From positions 207,533,813 to 207,597,812 of the forward strand of contig JAKGHH010000001.1 in the NCBI GenBank assembly GCA_022828595.1: a DNA stretch of 64,000 bases, given 5' to 3'. The notes beneath the pieces are model-generated. The model saw only the letters and a list, made by a program, of their open reading frames with translations. It was not told the DNA's origin and did not search any database. Positions 36,520 through 49,300 of this stretch are shown here, piece after piece. The first letter of the stretch is position 1. Every line of letters begins with the position of its first letter. Source of the DNA: Nelumbo lutea (taxonomy: Eukaryota > Streptophyta > Magnoliopsida > Proteales > Nelumbonaceae). Both the position numbers and the translations under genes were made by a program.

Positions 36520-37000
36520 CATGTCATTCATATAGGCTAGACTGGACCTAAGGTATTGGGCCCTAGATCAACTCACAAATCTGTAAATCTAATATGGGCC
36601 CAAAATAGGATAGACCTAAAAACAAAAACCCATCAGGCCCAAGCCTGAAAATTTTGTGGGGTGGGGTAGGGCGGAGCAAGCTTGGTGACGAGGCTAGAAA
36701 TGATTGCCACTACCCTACCTGCACTATAAACATGGCATAGCAGTCGAATTAGGATGAACTGAGTGAAGTTAATCTGGCCTGGCCCAGCCCATAGAAACTA
36801 TCATTTGAACTCGGGTCAACCTGGCATTGACTGAACTTAGCCCAAACCCTAAAGTCCCAACTCTAGTGAAGGAGGGAATTGATCCTAGCTAGGTCCATGG
36901 CTCTCAAATAAAAAATTATATAGGGATGGGTTTGGTCGGGTTGAGGTCAATCCTAACCCAATCTATATTGTTTAACCCCTAACTGAATGTCTATGGTTAG

Positions 37001-37667
37001 TAGGGGTGAGCAAATGGGTAGGTTTTATCCAAAATCGAATAGAATCAACCTCAAACCGGCCTTGAACCAACCCTACTAATTTGTTACATGGTAGGGTATG
37101 GTTTTGGAACTAACTCCTATTCAGGTTAGTTCCAAGGTCTAGGGGTTTACCCTACCCAAAACGACTCGATGAATCGGTTGTAGTTGGCCTTAGTGGAACC
37201 GGCCTTGGAGCCGAACTTGTCTTGAAATAAACTCCAAAATATTTTAAAGAATGTGAAGATTTAAACCCAATCACTCATTGTTACAAAAGTCATAGTTTCA
37301 CTTGACCATTGAGCTACTTAAATAATTTGATCATTTGTTTTCATTCTAATATTCGAATGTGTATAGTAAATAATGTAAAAGGTAATATTTACAAAATTTA
37401 AATTATAATATGATAAATTTTGAACTATATGTTAATATATTATAATAATCTACATATTAGGTTACTCTATTTAACCAATAAACATAATGTGAGTTTTAAA
37501 TTATATATTATCATCATTGAAAATCTACTTTTTAAAGAACATGTTTCATTTTTTTTAAGAGGGAGAGTAAACAAAGAACAGGTTCCACAGGTAGACCCTG
37601 GAACCAACCTCAAAAGTGCCAGAACTGACCTTCACCGGGTAACCAAACCAACCCATGCCCACCCTTA
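37001..37667. mobile_element. hAT-like MITE in duplicated region, copy 2
   Basis: Counterpart of 21754-22317, with ends TAGGGGTGAGCAAATGGG and CCATGCCCACCCTTA. The flanks are atggttag and attgttag. It is about 100 bp longer than copy 1, mainly from extra AT-rich sequence near 37455-37560. Confidence 0.75.
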
Positions 37668-38005
37668 ATTGTTAGGTTGGGATTGGGTTAGCCCAATTTC
37701 TTCATTTCTTTTTGCTATATAAAGAAAAAGCAAAAAGACATTATACTCATGTCAGAACATTAGAAGTTGATTAAAACAACTTCTCAACATCACTACGGTT
37801 CAAAATTGAGTTGGAAGATGTAGCAAGAATTGGTTTTTCAATTGTTTTATTGGCTTTTCTCAATAAACTCAATGAAAGAACAAAAAGGGCAAATGGGGTT
37901 TTTAAAACTTTAAATGGATCACATGAGATGTTGCATGTTAATGGTTGTTAATGCCTTACTAAGGAATGTTTTATTCCAACTAGGTTGGCCCATAAGGCAT
38001 ATTTA

Positions 38006-38903
38006 GGCCATGTTTGGTTCAATTCTCATTCTTCTCGTTTTTACCCAAGATGAAATTTTAAAATGGAAAAGAATGGATAAAAATAGGCAGAATAAGAAAA
38101 TATTGCTATGAACCAAACACTTTTTTCCTAAAAATAAAATATTTTCAAACTGACAAGTGTCCTATGTTGCTCATTTTCATTCTTTAAAAGGAAAAAAATT
38201 GTATTGGTATTCACAAACCGCCAGCCTAGGTCTCCAATAATCAATGTTTACCAATTGGCATAGATGTTTTGTAAAGATACTTTCATAAAGTGCTTTTATA
38301 AAAGCATTTCAGTAAAAATGCTTTTATAAAAGTAATTTTAAAAAAGTGCTTTCCTAAAAGTGATTTTGTATTTTTGTAAAAGTGTTTTCGTAAAAGTACT
38401 TTTGTAAAAGTGCTTTCATAAAAGTACTTTCGTAAAAGTGCTTTTATAAATGTACTTTTTCAAAAATGCTTTCATAAAAGTACTTTCGTAAAAATGCTTT
38501 TATAAAAGTACTTCTGTAATAGTGCTTTCGTAAAAATACTTCCATAAAAGTGCTTTCACAAAAGTTCTTTTGTAAAAATGTTTTCGTAAAAGTACGTTTG
38601 TAAAAGTGCTTTCACAAAAGTACTTTAAAAGTACTTTTTGCAAAAGTAAACATCTATGGAAACAATTTTATAGGTAGAGTTTCCTCAAAGAATGAAATGA
38701 GCAAGATGGGGCATGATTATTTTTCATACTGCAGGCTAGTCAATTTTTGTACTATGGTGCTGTTTTTTCATTCTAAAAAGAATGTGGTCCTTGGCAAGAA
38801 TTTTATAACCAAACACTCTAATAATATTCATTTTTTCCCATTCTTGCCTAGAATGAGCAAGAATTAAGAAAATGAGGCCCTGAGCTATGAACCAAACATG
38901 GCC
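38006..38903. mobile_element. Tourist/PIF-like MITE carrying the same satellite
   Basis: The perfect inverted ends GGCCATGTTTGGTTCA and TGAACCAAACATGGCC are flanked by TTA (38003-38005 and 38904-38906), the signature target duplication of PIF/Harbinger elements. Copy 1 shows the empty site. The centre (38259-38658) is the ~14-bp satellite, bounded by its own 11-bp inverted repeat. Confidence 0.88.
38259..38658. repeat. ~14-bp near-palindromic satellite inside the Tourist MITE
   Basis: Units aaaagtactttcRt / aaaagtgctttYat are the same type as at 35700-36305. The array is bounded by catagatgttt at 38259 and aaacatctatg ending at 38658. Confidence 0.88.
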
Positions 38904-40320
38904 TTAAGTCCATTTTAAAACCTTAGGGTATGTTTAAGTCTTTTACCCTAAGAATTATCATTCACAGTGGTGGAAAGAAGCCTTAAATATATTAGAAGAG
39001 ATAAACAATTCTTTTAAGAAAACAAAGATTTAAGGGAAGTAAAGGCTCTAAAAGAACCAATGTTTTAAAAACTAAACCAAAGACTGAACCCGTTTTTGCC
39101 TCTAAGTCATGGATCATTGGTTCACCCATTCAGATCGAATGGGTCAAATCGTGCCACATCATAATCCTATATATAGCTAAATACAAACTTACATACATAC
39201 ATACATACATACATTCATATGTGTGTGTAAACATATATTTTATCAATAAATAATAATATTCTACATGTAATATAAGTATTGTTTTATATTTAATTTATGT
39301 TTTAAATTCAAATTTAAAATTTATATGTAAAAATGCAAAGAAATTGTGATTTGAGGCCAAAATAGGGTTTTTTTTTGCAAAAACAGAGAGGCAAGGCACC
39401 TACAGCCCCTTGGGACACATAGAATCATAGATTTCAAAAAGTTACTCAAAAAAAAAAAATAGATCACCCCAATTGGACATCAGAATGTAAAGTTATGACT
39501 TTCAAAAGTTTGCATACATATTTAATGTGCAACTAGTGACCATGTCACTGGTTTGAATGGGTCAATGGTTCAATTACTCGAGTCAGATAATTTTTTACCA
39601 AGTTAATAGTTTTGACTAATTTCCGGGTTTTAGGAAAACCAAACCCAAAATCATGGATTGGTGATGGTTTAGACAATTCAACTATCTAGGTCAATGATGG
39701 GTTGAAAACACTAAAAAGAACCATAGTTTTCCACTATTCTTGGAAGCAAATCCCACAAAGCAAGATGCAAGTAATGTCTTGGAAGATGATATTAGGATGT
39801 ATGAGTTGTTAAATTCTAAAGGCACACAAAATGTACACAAATTTGCATAAGGTTTCAAATGAAATACCATCAAGAGCATTAAATATATAATTCTAAGCAG
39901 AAGTGAAGGAAGGGAAGAATAATTGTGAAAAAGAAATAAGAGTGGAGAATGTTAAACATTTTATTCCAAGGTTGCAAACAATTCACCGTGAAAAGAAGTT
40001 AGCCATGTGGAAGAAAAATTACCTTTCAAAAGGGGGAAGACTCACCATAATAAAAAGCTTCTCTTACCAACTTCCCTACCTATTTTCCTTTTGTGTTTTT
40101 TAGATCTTTGACAAAGTAAGGATACTAATTGAAAAGTTGCAAACAGACTTCTTATGAGATGGGGGAGAAGAAAGAAATGACCACCTAATTAGTTGGAAGT
40201 AAGTGTGTAAATCAAAAGAGTGTAGAGGTTTGGGTGTCAGGCGTATCAAGGAAAAAGAATATTGATCTTCTTGGCAAGTGGTTGTGGAGATTCAATTTAG
40301 AGCATAATGGCATATAGACA

Positions 40321-40683
40321 TCAGCATGGATGAGCAAACAGTTTATTCAATTAAAAACCGAACCGAATAAATTGAAATAACTGAAACCAAATTTATTTTG
40401 TTTGATTTTCGGTTATTTCGATTAAAAATGAATTTTAGTACTATATTAAAATATATTTTAATATATATTATAGATATTATATATTAAAAAATATATATTA
40501 TACAGTTTATATAATAAATTAGATGTTTTAATATATAATATAATACAATATAATATTTCTAAACCTGAAAATTAAAACCGAAACTGAAATTTTACAAAAC
40601 AAAAATAACCAAAAATCAAACAAAAAAAAAACTGAAACCAAAATTTTCAGTTCGGTTTTAAACAAATAATGCTCACCTCTATA
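40321..40683. mobile_element. AT-rich MITE-like element inside the LINE
   Basis: Both sides carry complementary words: gatgagcaaac with attaaaaaccgaaccgaa on the left, and ttcggttttaaacaaataatgctcacctcta on the right in inverted sense. The centre is nearly pure A/T (atatatta repeats). No clear target duplication was found. Confidence 0.6.
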
Positions 40684-41687
40684 CTTTCTTCTATACATGG
40701 AAAGGTATTGCATCTACCTATATTCTTTCTTCTATACTTTCATCATATATAAAGTTTGAAACGGTTTTAAGATCAGATTTTGGACTGATCTTTGTTAAGG
40801 GTGAATTGACCTTGGTTAAGTCATTTCCTAAACTTTTTAGCCTTTCAAGAAATAAAGTAGTTAATGTTGATACCTACTTGCCATCGTAGACCTCTAAGGG
40901 ATGTGGAATTAGAAGAGGTTGCTAACTTCTAGACACTCAAGGAGGTTTACGTTTCCTCTTTCATTTTTCAACCCTCTTTTTCCTTATAATATGATTCAGT
41001 GCCCTTACATTCCTACCTAAGTCTTTTTTTCTTTCTTTCTTTTTTCGTTTATGTGTGGGCAGCCAGTCCAAGGAAAATAAATACATGTGATCTGATGCAA
41101 AAGAAGAACCAAGGTAGGTTATACATCTCTCCTTATTATTGCACACTTTGTCTTAGGGATGGGGAATTAGTAGAGCAAAATAAAAAAAAAAAAATGGCAC
41201 CCCTGTTATAGTTGGACAATGTCTAAAAAACTGTAGATCTTATTTTGCAATGGAGGGTAGACGACTTGGTAAGAGGGGAGAGTTCTTTTGGGCCACACAA
41301 CTGTTCATGCTATTTTGTGGGATGTCTAGGAGGAACAAAACAATCACATGTTTGAGAATAGAGCTAAATCTATGGATGACCTGATTGCCCATATTTTTTA
41401 TTTATGCGTCCAATGGGTGGTAAAAGTTTTAGACGGTATCTATTTGAATGACTTGCAGAGAAATGTGATGGACTTCTTATTTTCTTCTCCCATCAGTCCT
41501 ATTCCTCGAGCATTAGGCTTAAGTGAGGTTGGAGGCAACTAAATTAAGCTTTCATGGAATTGATCTGAGAAAGGGATGGCAGCATTTGTTGGGTTTTTAG
41601 TGGACCGGTCGGCATTGCAACCTTTTAAAAGGTTAAGGTTTGGATTGCTCTAACATGGTTTCATTCTTTTCTTTTCTTTTTTTTTTT

Positions 41688-42025
41688 TTTTAAGATTTTG
41701 AGAGGGGGAAAGTTGGTCAATGGGATTTAGAATCTCATGTTCTTTTTTCAGATTTATGTGGACACCAAGGAAAGTTTATTTTCCTAGCTAGGTATCACTT
41801 ACTTGTGTGTAAATAGCTTTATTTTCCCACATGGGGGAAGTTGCCAACACTTGAATGGGACAAAAATGTCTCTTTTAATAATGGATTTTTATTTTATGGA
41901 TAAAATGGTCATTGCCTTATTTACATGAGAAATAAAAGAACATGGGTAAATGCACTTACCCAGATAAATATTTCCTAGGAAAAATTTACCTAAGTAAGCA
42001 ACTTATCAAAAAGCAAACGAGACCT
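41688..42025 (-). repeat. Dispersed MITE-like repeat Z, copy 2
   Basis: Inverted copy of 25978-26345, nested in the LINE. It ends at aaaaagcaaacgagacct (42008-42025). Confidence 0.6.
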
Positions 42026-42179
42026 AAATGGCTAAGGGAATAAGATCGTGGCCCTTGGAGGTTGGCTCATTACTTGAATGAGGTTAAAGATTTATTAGAC
42101 TTAATGAATGTTTCTCTAATTTGGACCTCTAAAGAGCTGAATTTTTTAGCTGATAGTCTAACTAAATCAAGGACCCTAA

Positions 42180-42275
42180 GGCTATGTTTGGTTTGAAGGA
42201 AAAAGTAGGGAATTGTATAAGTTTTCCTACCTTTTCCGTCATTTCCCTACTTTTACCTTCAAACCAAACACAGCC
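42180..42275. mobile_element. 96-bp Tourist-like MITE
   Basis: The inverted ends GGCTATGTTTGGTTTGAAGG and CCTTCAAACCAAACACAGCC (one mismatch) are flanked by TAA on both sides (42177-42179 and 42276-42278). The whole element can fold as a hairpin. It is inserted near the LINE 3' end. Confidence 0.85.
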
Positions 42276-42419
42276 TAAAGGATTGTCTATTTAGCTGAAG
42301 AACTCTACCTATGTAACTTCAATTACTATTTGTTTCTTGTTTTTTTTTTTTTTTCTATTTTCTTTTCCTTGTTGTACACCTTATGTTTTTAATAAATTCT
42401 GGTTATTTTATCTAAAAAG

Positions 42420-43384
42420 AACGTGAAGATTATACTATGAAATCAGCATATAGAGCCTTTCTTAACAAATAACTATGATCATCAAGTGTGCATTTCAAAT
42501 GGATGTAGATCGAGATCACATTACTTGTGACCATGGTTATAGAACACCCCCAATGAACTGCGAAAACATCAGTATTTGTAATAAATTCAACGGAGAAGTA
42601 TGGACAGGCCCAATGCAAATTTTGATTTCCACTAAAGAACTATAAACATTCAAAATGACAACAACTCACATTTTATGCACCCACACTGGCCCGTAAATTA
42701 ACATCAATTCTAAGTTGGCACCTACCCCCACAAGTACTTTGTGCTTATAAATTCTGACCCTAGCCTGAACTGTTTTTCTCCCTAAACTCAATACATCACG
42801 TCAGTTGTATTTTCATTTCAAACAATGACGTGCTCACATTTCATTGGGGTGTCCTTGAATTGTTCTACAACGAGAGTCGTAGATGTAGATCTAGTTTCTC
42901 AGTGTCATGGGAATTTTGTAATGTCCTCAAACCCACTTCTCACAATAGTTATAGCTATTTTGGCAGTTATGTTATGTTGACTTGTAAAAGGGGCAATTTG
43001 GTCAAAATTTTGATTTTTTTTATCCCCTTCATTATTTTTGTCACTATTTTCAAAACATAACTGATTTTATCAAATAATCAAATTTGATTATTTATTTTAT
43101 AAAGTTTCATGGTTCAAAACAAGCAACACCATCCGACTAAAACCGTGTTTCGTAAAGGTACGTTTCTTTCAACTTCAGATATTCTCAAATAATAATTGCA
43201 TGCTAATTTAATCAATCCAAAACATTATCAAACACAACTTAAAAAAAGAAGATCCTCTAATGGGTTATTAACTGATTTTTTTTTTGGTTAGATTTCTTCC
43301 ATTCCTTTAAGCCTTAGCGTTCGTGAAATCTTCATCCACGTCATTGTCTTCTTGTACGCCTCTACCGTGCAACACTTGAACGTT
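42420..43384. other. Upstream region of the methyltransferase gene
   Basis: AT-rich DNA between the LINE and the first ATG of the next gene. It probably holds promoter and 5' UTR, but I cannot identify a specific TATA box or start site. Confidence 0.5.
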
Positions 43385-46300
43385 ATGTGGTGCCATCGCT
43401 TACGTCTGCTTACCAAAGGCAAAACTCTGTTCGCACCCTCGAACTCATTGCCAACGTACAAAGTTTTCTCCCTCAGCAACGGCAGGATTTCTACGACACA
43501 ACTAGCTATGGGAAGGGAAGGTCAGGAGCGTGTCGACAATACCATGAAGATGAATCCGAAGGTAGATAAGATACAAGAGCTGATAAGAAGCAACCCAAAA
43601 GGTAATAACACTCTCCTGCCTAAAAAACTGAGAAGCATGGTCCGTCTTTAGATTTCAGGGTTTCTTTCGTTATTTCCTGAAATGGGTTTTGTTTTGTTTT
43701 GGTTTTTCTCGTTTTCCAGAACTTTTTGTTTTGCTGATTTTAAAGAATTTTAAGGTGGTTTGCGCATTGAGGATTATTTCTTTCAAATACAATGTAGCAT
43801 GAATTTGAAAGGAATTCTGGGTCCATGATGTTCTTTAACTCGGGTTCTCATTTGTGGTCTTGGGGGAATTTTTCGGCCTTATCTGGAGTTGGGTAGAAAT
43901 TTTTTAGAATGCTGTTTAGGAGATTTTAAGTCGGTGTATTGATGTTGGGTTCCTTGAGAAAACCCAACATCATGTTCTTGGAGTTTGACATGCTGCCAAA
44001 TAGATTCAACTCTTATGAGCCATTTTTGTCTCAGAACTCATCGAGTCTCAAGTTGGTGCGTGTAGATTCCACCTCTTAGCCATTGTTCATTTAAAACTCA
44101 TTGGCTTTGAGTAGATTTAAGGATGATATCACTGGTTCATCCAGTTCACTGAGAGAACCAGTGTTGATTCCTTATAGTTTGTTCAATACAGTCTCCTATT
44201 TCCTAAAATCTCGTAAGGCCTGTTGTTGAGTTAGGATGGTAACCTGCTCTCAAATTTTAGATTGTCAACCGTCTTAATTTGCAGTTTGTGTAAGGATTAT
44301 TGGGTTGGATGCTGAAGTTCAGGTTAATCCACATTGTGAATTTTACAGTGCACTGGGAGTTCTTTTTTCCTGTATATTTTATTTAGGTTTGGCTCAATAT
44401 TTAGAATTGAACCAGAAATCAATATAGGCAACATAAATAACTGCCTTTTCAAGTGGACACTTTCTATTACATCATAGTCAAAGGAGGCAGCCTTTTCTTA
44501 GGATAGAACTTTTAATAGGAAAAAGGGAAAGGAGTCAATCCAGGGGGAAAAAGGGGGATGACCTGGCCTTGTAGGGAAAATCTGCTCAAACAAGAGCAAG
44601 AACAGAAACAAGGAAGGTAAATATTGGTAAGCTCAGACCCTTAACACAATTCACCTCTGAATACTGTATTTTAGCAAGAGAATCTGCAAGGTCATTTGTT
44701 GAACACAGAAAGTGAGGTCATCCAAGAAAAATCACCTTTCTTAGAAATTCTATGTACTACATTCATGGAGTCACCTTCTAATGTAATGTAAAGTTAACTA
44801 AGGGATAAAGATACTTCTAAGCCTTTGTGGAGACAGAATTCTTTACTTCTCTTAGAATTACTCCCAGTTGGACCTAAGAAAGCATTGAGGGTGGTCTTTT
44901 TATCCCACCACACACCATTGATGCTTGATGACTAGATTGACTATCAAATTCTCTTTTACCAAACCTGGTTGGGAGGAGCCCAACTCTCAGTAAAGTGATC
45001 AACTTCTGTTAGGGAATGAGAACAGAGCTCCATTTCATGGTACTTATGGACACTACCTTGTGGTTGTAGATTTGATCCTAGTTTACATTCAAAGAAGAGA
45101 ACAGAATGAGAGAAATCTTCCTGCTGTTGGACCACTGGGGGAAACAAATAAAGTTAACTATGGACCATCTAAACACCTGGATTTACCTTTTTGACAACTA
45201 ATGCATCTGTAACAAAATAGACAGCTGTCTAGAGTATCTGTTGTCCATGCTTTGTCTTATATTGAGATGTGATTCAGACCAATTAAATTAGCAGAAATAT
45301 TTGGATTAGAGCAGAAAGAAGGAAGAAGAGGAAGACAACAAGAAGAAGAAGGAAAAATGGAGAAGAAAGGAGGAGTTCGATAATCTCCTCTTTCCCCTAC
45401 TCTAATCTTTTTATTAAACTTACTTAAGTTACATAATTTACAAGGGGGCCCTTAAGTAGGCGACATCAGCAATACACTTAAAAACAAAATAGAAGCTAAA
45501 GGTCTATAAAGAAAGAAGGCCCAATAAGAAAACATAATAAGAAGGAACTAATAAGAATGACACTAAAAGACTAGGGCCCATTCGCCCTAGTCTCTCTACA
45601 CTCCCCCTCAAGCTGAGCATAGATATCAATCATGCCCAGCTTGCTTATATAGTGAACCAGTTTTCCTTTAGGAACACCTTTTGTCAAAGCATCAACTAAC
45701 AGTTCTCAGAAGTAACAAATGGTAGGCAGACTTCTCCTGAGGAAACTCTCTCTCGTATAAAATGCCTGTCAACTTTAATGTGCTTAGTTCTGTCATGTTG
45801 AATAGGATTATGTGCAATGTTGATAGCAGCTTGGTTGTCACAATATAACATCATTGGCTTCTCAAAGTCTATACCCAGTTCTTCTAAAAGTGATCTCAAC
45901 CATAAAAGTTCAAAAACTCCATGTGCCATTGCCCTGTACTCCACTTCAGTTGAGGATCTTGCCACTACAGACTACTTCTTACTCCTCCATGGTACAATGT
46001 TCCTTGCTACCATAGCACAATAACCTGAAGTGGACCTTTTATCATCAATACATCCGGCCTAGTCAAGATTAGTGTATGCTTCTAGCTTCATATGTCCATG
46101 CTTAGCAAACAAGATACCTTTCCTTGGAGTCCCTTTTAGGTAGCATAAACTGAATAATTATACTAATTGCATAGGAAATATCTGGCCGAATCATACAAAG
46201 GTATAATAACTTCCAACCAGTCTCTGGAACACTCCCTTATCAGGCAACAATTCACCCTCAATAGCTGACAACTTATGATTTAGGTCTATAGGAGTAGAAG

Positions 46301-49300
46301 AAGGTCGGGCACCTGGTTTACTAGTATCTGCAAGAAGATCAAGAACATACTTCCGTTGAGAAATGAAGAGACTATCCTTAGATCTAGCTTCAATTCCCAA
46401 GAAATATCTAAGTTCCCCAAAATCTTTAATTTCAAACTCAGTGCTAAGAAAACTTTTGAGATGAACAACTTCCTAGGTGTCATTACCAATAACCACAATA
46501 TCATCAACATAGACAATCAGAAGGGTCACTAAGGAATCTCTCCTCTTAACAAACAAGGTATGATCCGATTGAGTCTGTGTGTACCCAAAAGCAATAAGAG
46601 CAGCCCGAAATCTATCAAACTAGGCTTGAGGAGATTGCTTAAGGCCATAAAGGGACTTCTTCAGTTTACAAACCTTTCCTTGCATCTCCTTCCCATACAC
46701 CCCTAGAGGTAAAGACATATAGACCTCTTCATGTAGGTCTCCATTCAAGAAAGCATTCTTTACATCAAACTAATTGAGAGGCCAATCAAAAGTAGTAGAT
46801 AAAGAGAGCAAAACTCGAATTGAAGTCATCTTGGCTACTAGGGCAAAAGTTTCCAGGTAGTCATTACCATACATCTGAGTATACCCTTTAGTAACCAAAC
46901 GGGCCTTATATCTCTCGACAGTACCATCAGAATGATACTTAATAGTGAACACCCACTTACAGCCAACCGGTTTCTTTCCCTCAACAAATCCACAATTTCC
47001 CAGGTATTGTTCTTATGCAAAGCATCTAGTTCGTTCATCATAGCATCCCTCCATTTTGGTTTGGACAAGGCTTCTGGGACAGATCTGGGAGTCACGTGTG
47101 GAAATGGAGGCAAGGAAGGAATAGTAGGAAGGGAAAAGAAGGCTGTAGGATAGGTGTTTGGAAATGCAATGAGTTGTACATTTCTCTTTGCCTACGCGAA
47201 GGGAAATATGGAGATCAAGGTCAGGGAAGGTATCCGAGGTGGTAGAAGAGGGCTGACCACCTTTGGATGGGAGGAGCATCTAGTTCGTCCTTTATTACCT
47301 CAGTAGTTCGTTCATCATAGCATTCCTCCATTTTGGTTTGGACAAGGCTTCTGGGATAGATTTGGGAGTCGCATGTGTGGAAATAGAGGCAAGGAAGGAA
47401 TAGTAGGAAGGGAAAAGAAGGTTGTAGGATAGGTGTTTGGAAATGCAATGAGCTGTACATTTCTGTTTGCCTTCGCGAAGGGCAATAGGGAGATCAAGGT
47501 CAGGGAAGGTATCCGAAGTGGTAGAAGAGGGCTGACCACCTTTGGATGGGAGGAGCATCTAGTTCGTCCTCTATTACCTCAGTAGTGATGGGAGGAGCAA
47601 GAGGCACATCTGAAGGCATGGAAACAACTTGCATGTCTCTGAGTCTTTGTCTCTGGTACCACCTTTGGATAATAGGATGGGAAGGAAGTGTGGAAGGATG
47701 AGCAGGAGAATGAGGGGGAGCAAGAACATGATAAGAAGAGTTAATAGAGGACTCAGTTGGAGTAGATTCCATAGAAGATTCAATGGGAATTGGAAGAGGA
47801 ACAGATGGTGACAAAGCAAACAACTCCTCTGAATGCTCCTCCTTAGGAGAAGTACCAAAGAAAGGAATAGGCTCTGCAAATGTGACATCTCTGGAAACAA
47901 AGCGAGTGCCACGAATCAGATCAAAACAACAGTATCCCTTCTGTGTGGAGGCATATCCCAAAGAGTCACACTTGTGTGCTTTAGGCTCAAACTTATGTCT
48001 TTGATGACTATGAACATGAACATGGTAAGTACACCCAAACACTCTGAGAGGAAGAGAGAAGAAATCCTCATTTGGGAAAAGCAAGATAAAGGGAGTTTTA
48101 AACCCCAGAACCTGGGAAGGCTGTAAGGACAGCATCCCCCCAAAACTTAACAGGAACATGGGAAGCAAAAAGGAGACTCCTTGCAACCTTAACCACATGT
48201 CTGTTCTTCCTTTCTGCCACTCCATTTTGTTGAGGAGTGTAGGAACAGGAACTTTGATGAATAACTCCAAAGGTATCAAAGTAGGAGGAAAGACTCTTCT
48301 CAAAATATTCCTTTGCATTATTAGATCAGGATATTTGGATCCGAGTGTTAAATTGAGTAAGTATAAGTTCATGAAATTTTTGTACAATATTTGGTACTTC
48401 ATCCCGGAATTTCATGAGGTAAATCCATGTGTAACAAGAGAAATCATCAATGAAAAGAATGAAATATTTGTAACCCCCCATAGCAGGTAAATGATATGCC
48501 CCCACACATCAGAGTGCACAATATGGAAAGGAGAAACAAATCTTTTATTACTCACTGAAAAAGATTGTCTGCAATGTTTTGTAAGTTCACATGACTCACA
48601 ATGAAGACTCAATAGGGATATTCCCTTAAACATTTTTGGAAATAAATGACTCAAAGCAGAAAAAGACAAATGACCAAATCTGAAATGACATCAATTGACT
48701 CTGATAAAACAGATTCCAAAGCTACTGCACTTGGTAATCCAGAACTTTGGTCAAAGACATCTAGCAAGTATATCCCATTCGCCTCATGGCCACTCCCAAT
48801 CGTCTGCTGAGACTTCAGGTCTTGAAAAACATAATAAGTAGGAAAGAAGGTTATGCTGCAGTTCATTGATTTTGTTAAAATACTAATAGATAAAAGGTTA
48901 GTGCTAAGTTTGGGAACATTAAGGACAGAAGATAATACAAGTGAGTTAAAGTCTCTAACATCCCCCTTGCTAGAGATGGGAGCAAGAGACCCATCGGCAA
49001 GAGAAACCTTCTCTCTACCCGAGAGGAATTGGTATTAACAAAAAAGGTTGGGTAAGCTAGTCATATGGTCTAATGCACCAGAATCTATAATCTAAGGAAT
49101 TCTACAATTACCTGAGGTTGTAGCATGATTTGCAGAAGCACAAATACCTAAATGGTAAAGGCGAATGTAGAGGGGGTGCTTGAGGAGGAAGATGCAACAA
49201 TAGACTCCAGGTGATGTATCAACTTCCCATATCTCTCAAATTCTGCTTTCACTACTGCCAGCTGTTCCATAGCAGATTTTTCTTCACTTTCAGATACTGT

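Larger units (their letters stand above)
34863..39622 (-). repeat. Duplicated ZIP4 5' region, copy 2 (with the intact gene)
   Basis: Direct-orientation partner of 20690-23376. It is longer because of two insertions (35560-36519 and 38006-38903), both absent at the matching sites of copy 1. The rest aligns with scattered substitutions and small indels. Confidence 0.9.
39900..42419 (+). mobile_element. L1-type LINE 3' half, decayed, with nested MITEs
   Basis: Plus-strand sequence reads, in changing frames, KKNYLSKGGRLTIIKS, EKLQTDFL, LISWK, GLGVRRIKEKE (about 39985-40260; end of reverse transcriptase). It continues with INTCDLMQKKNQGRLYISPY and CTLC (41080-41150; zinc-binding domain), AKSMDDLIAHIFYLCVQW (about 41365-41420) and WRLAHYLNEVKDLLDL, then ELNFLADSLTKS (42060-42170; RNase H end). 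The 3' end is near aataaattctggttatttt (about 42390-42419). Three small elements interrupt it: an AT-rich one near 40321-40683, repeat Z at 41688-42025, and a MITE at 42180-42275. No activity is expected. Confidence 0.75.
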
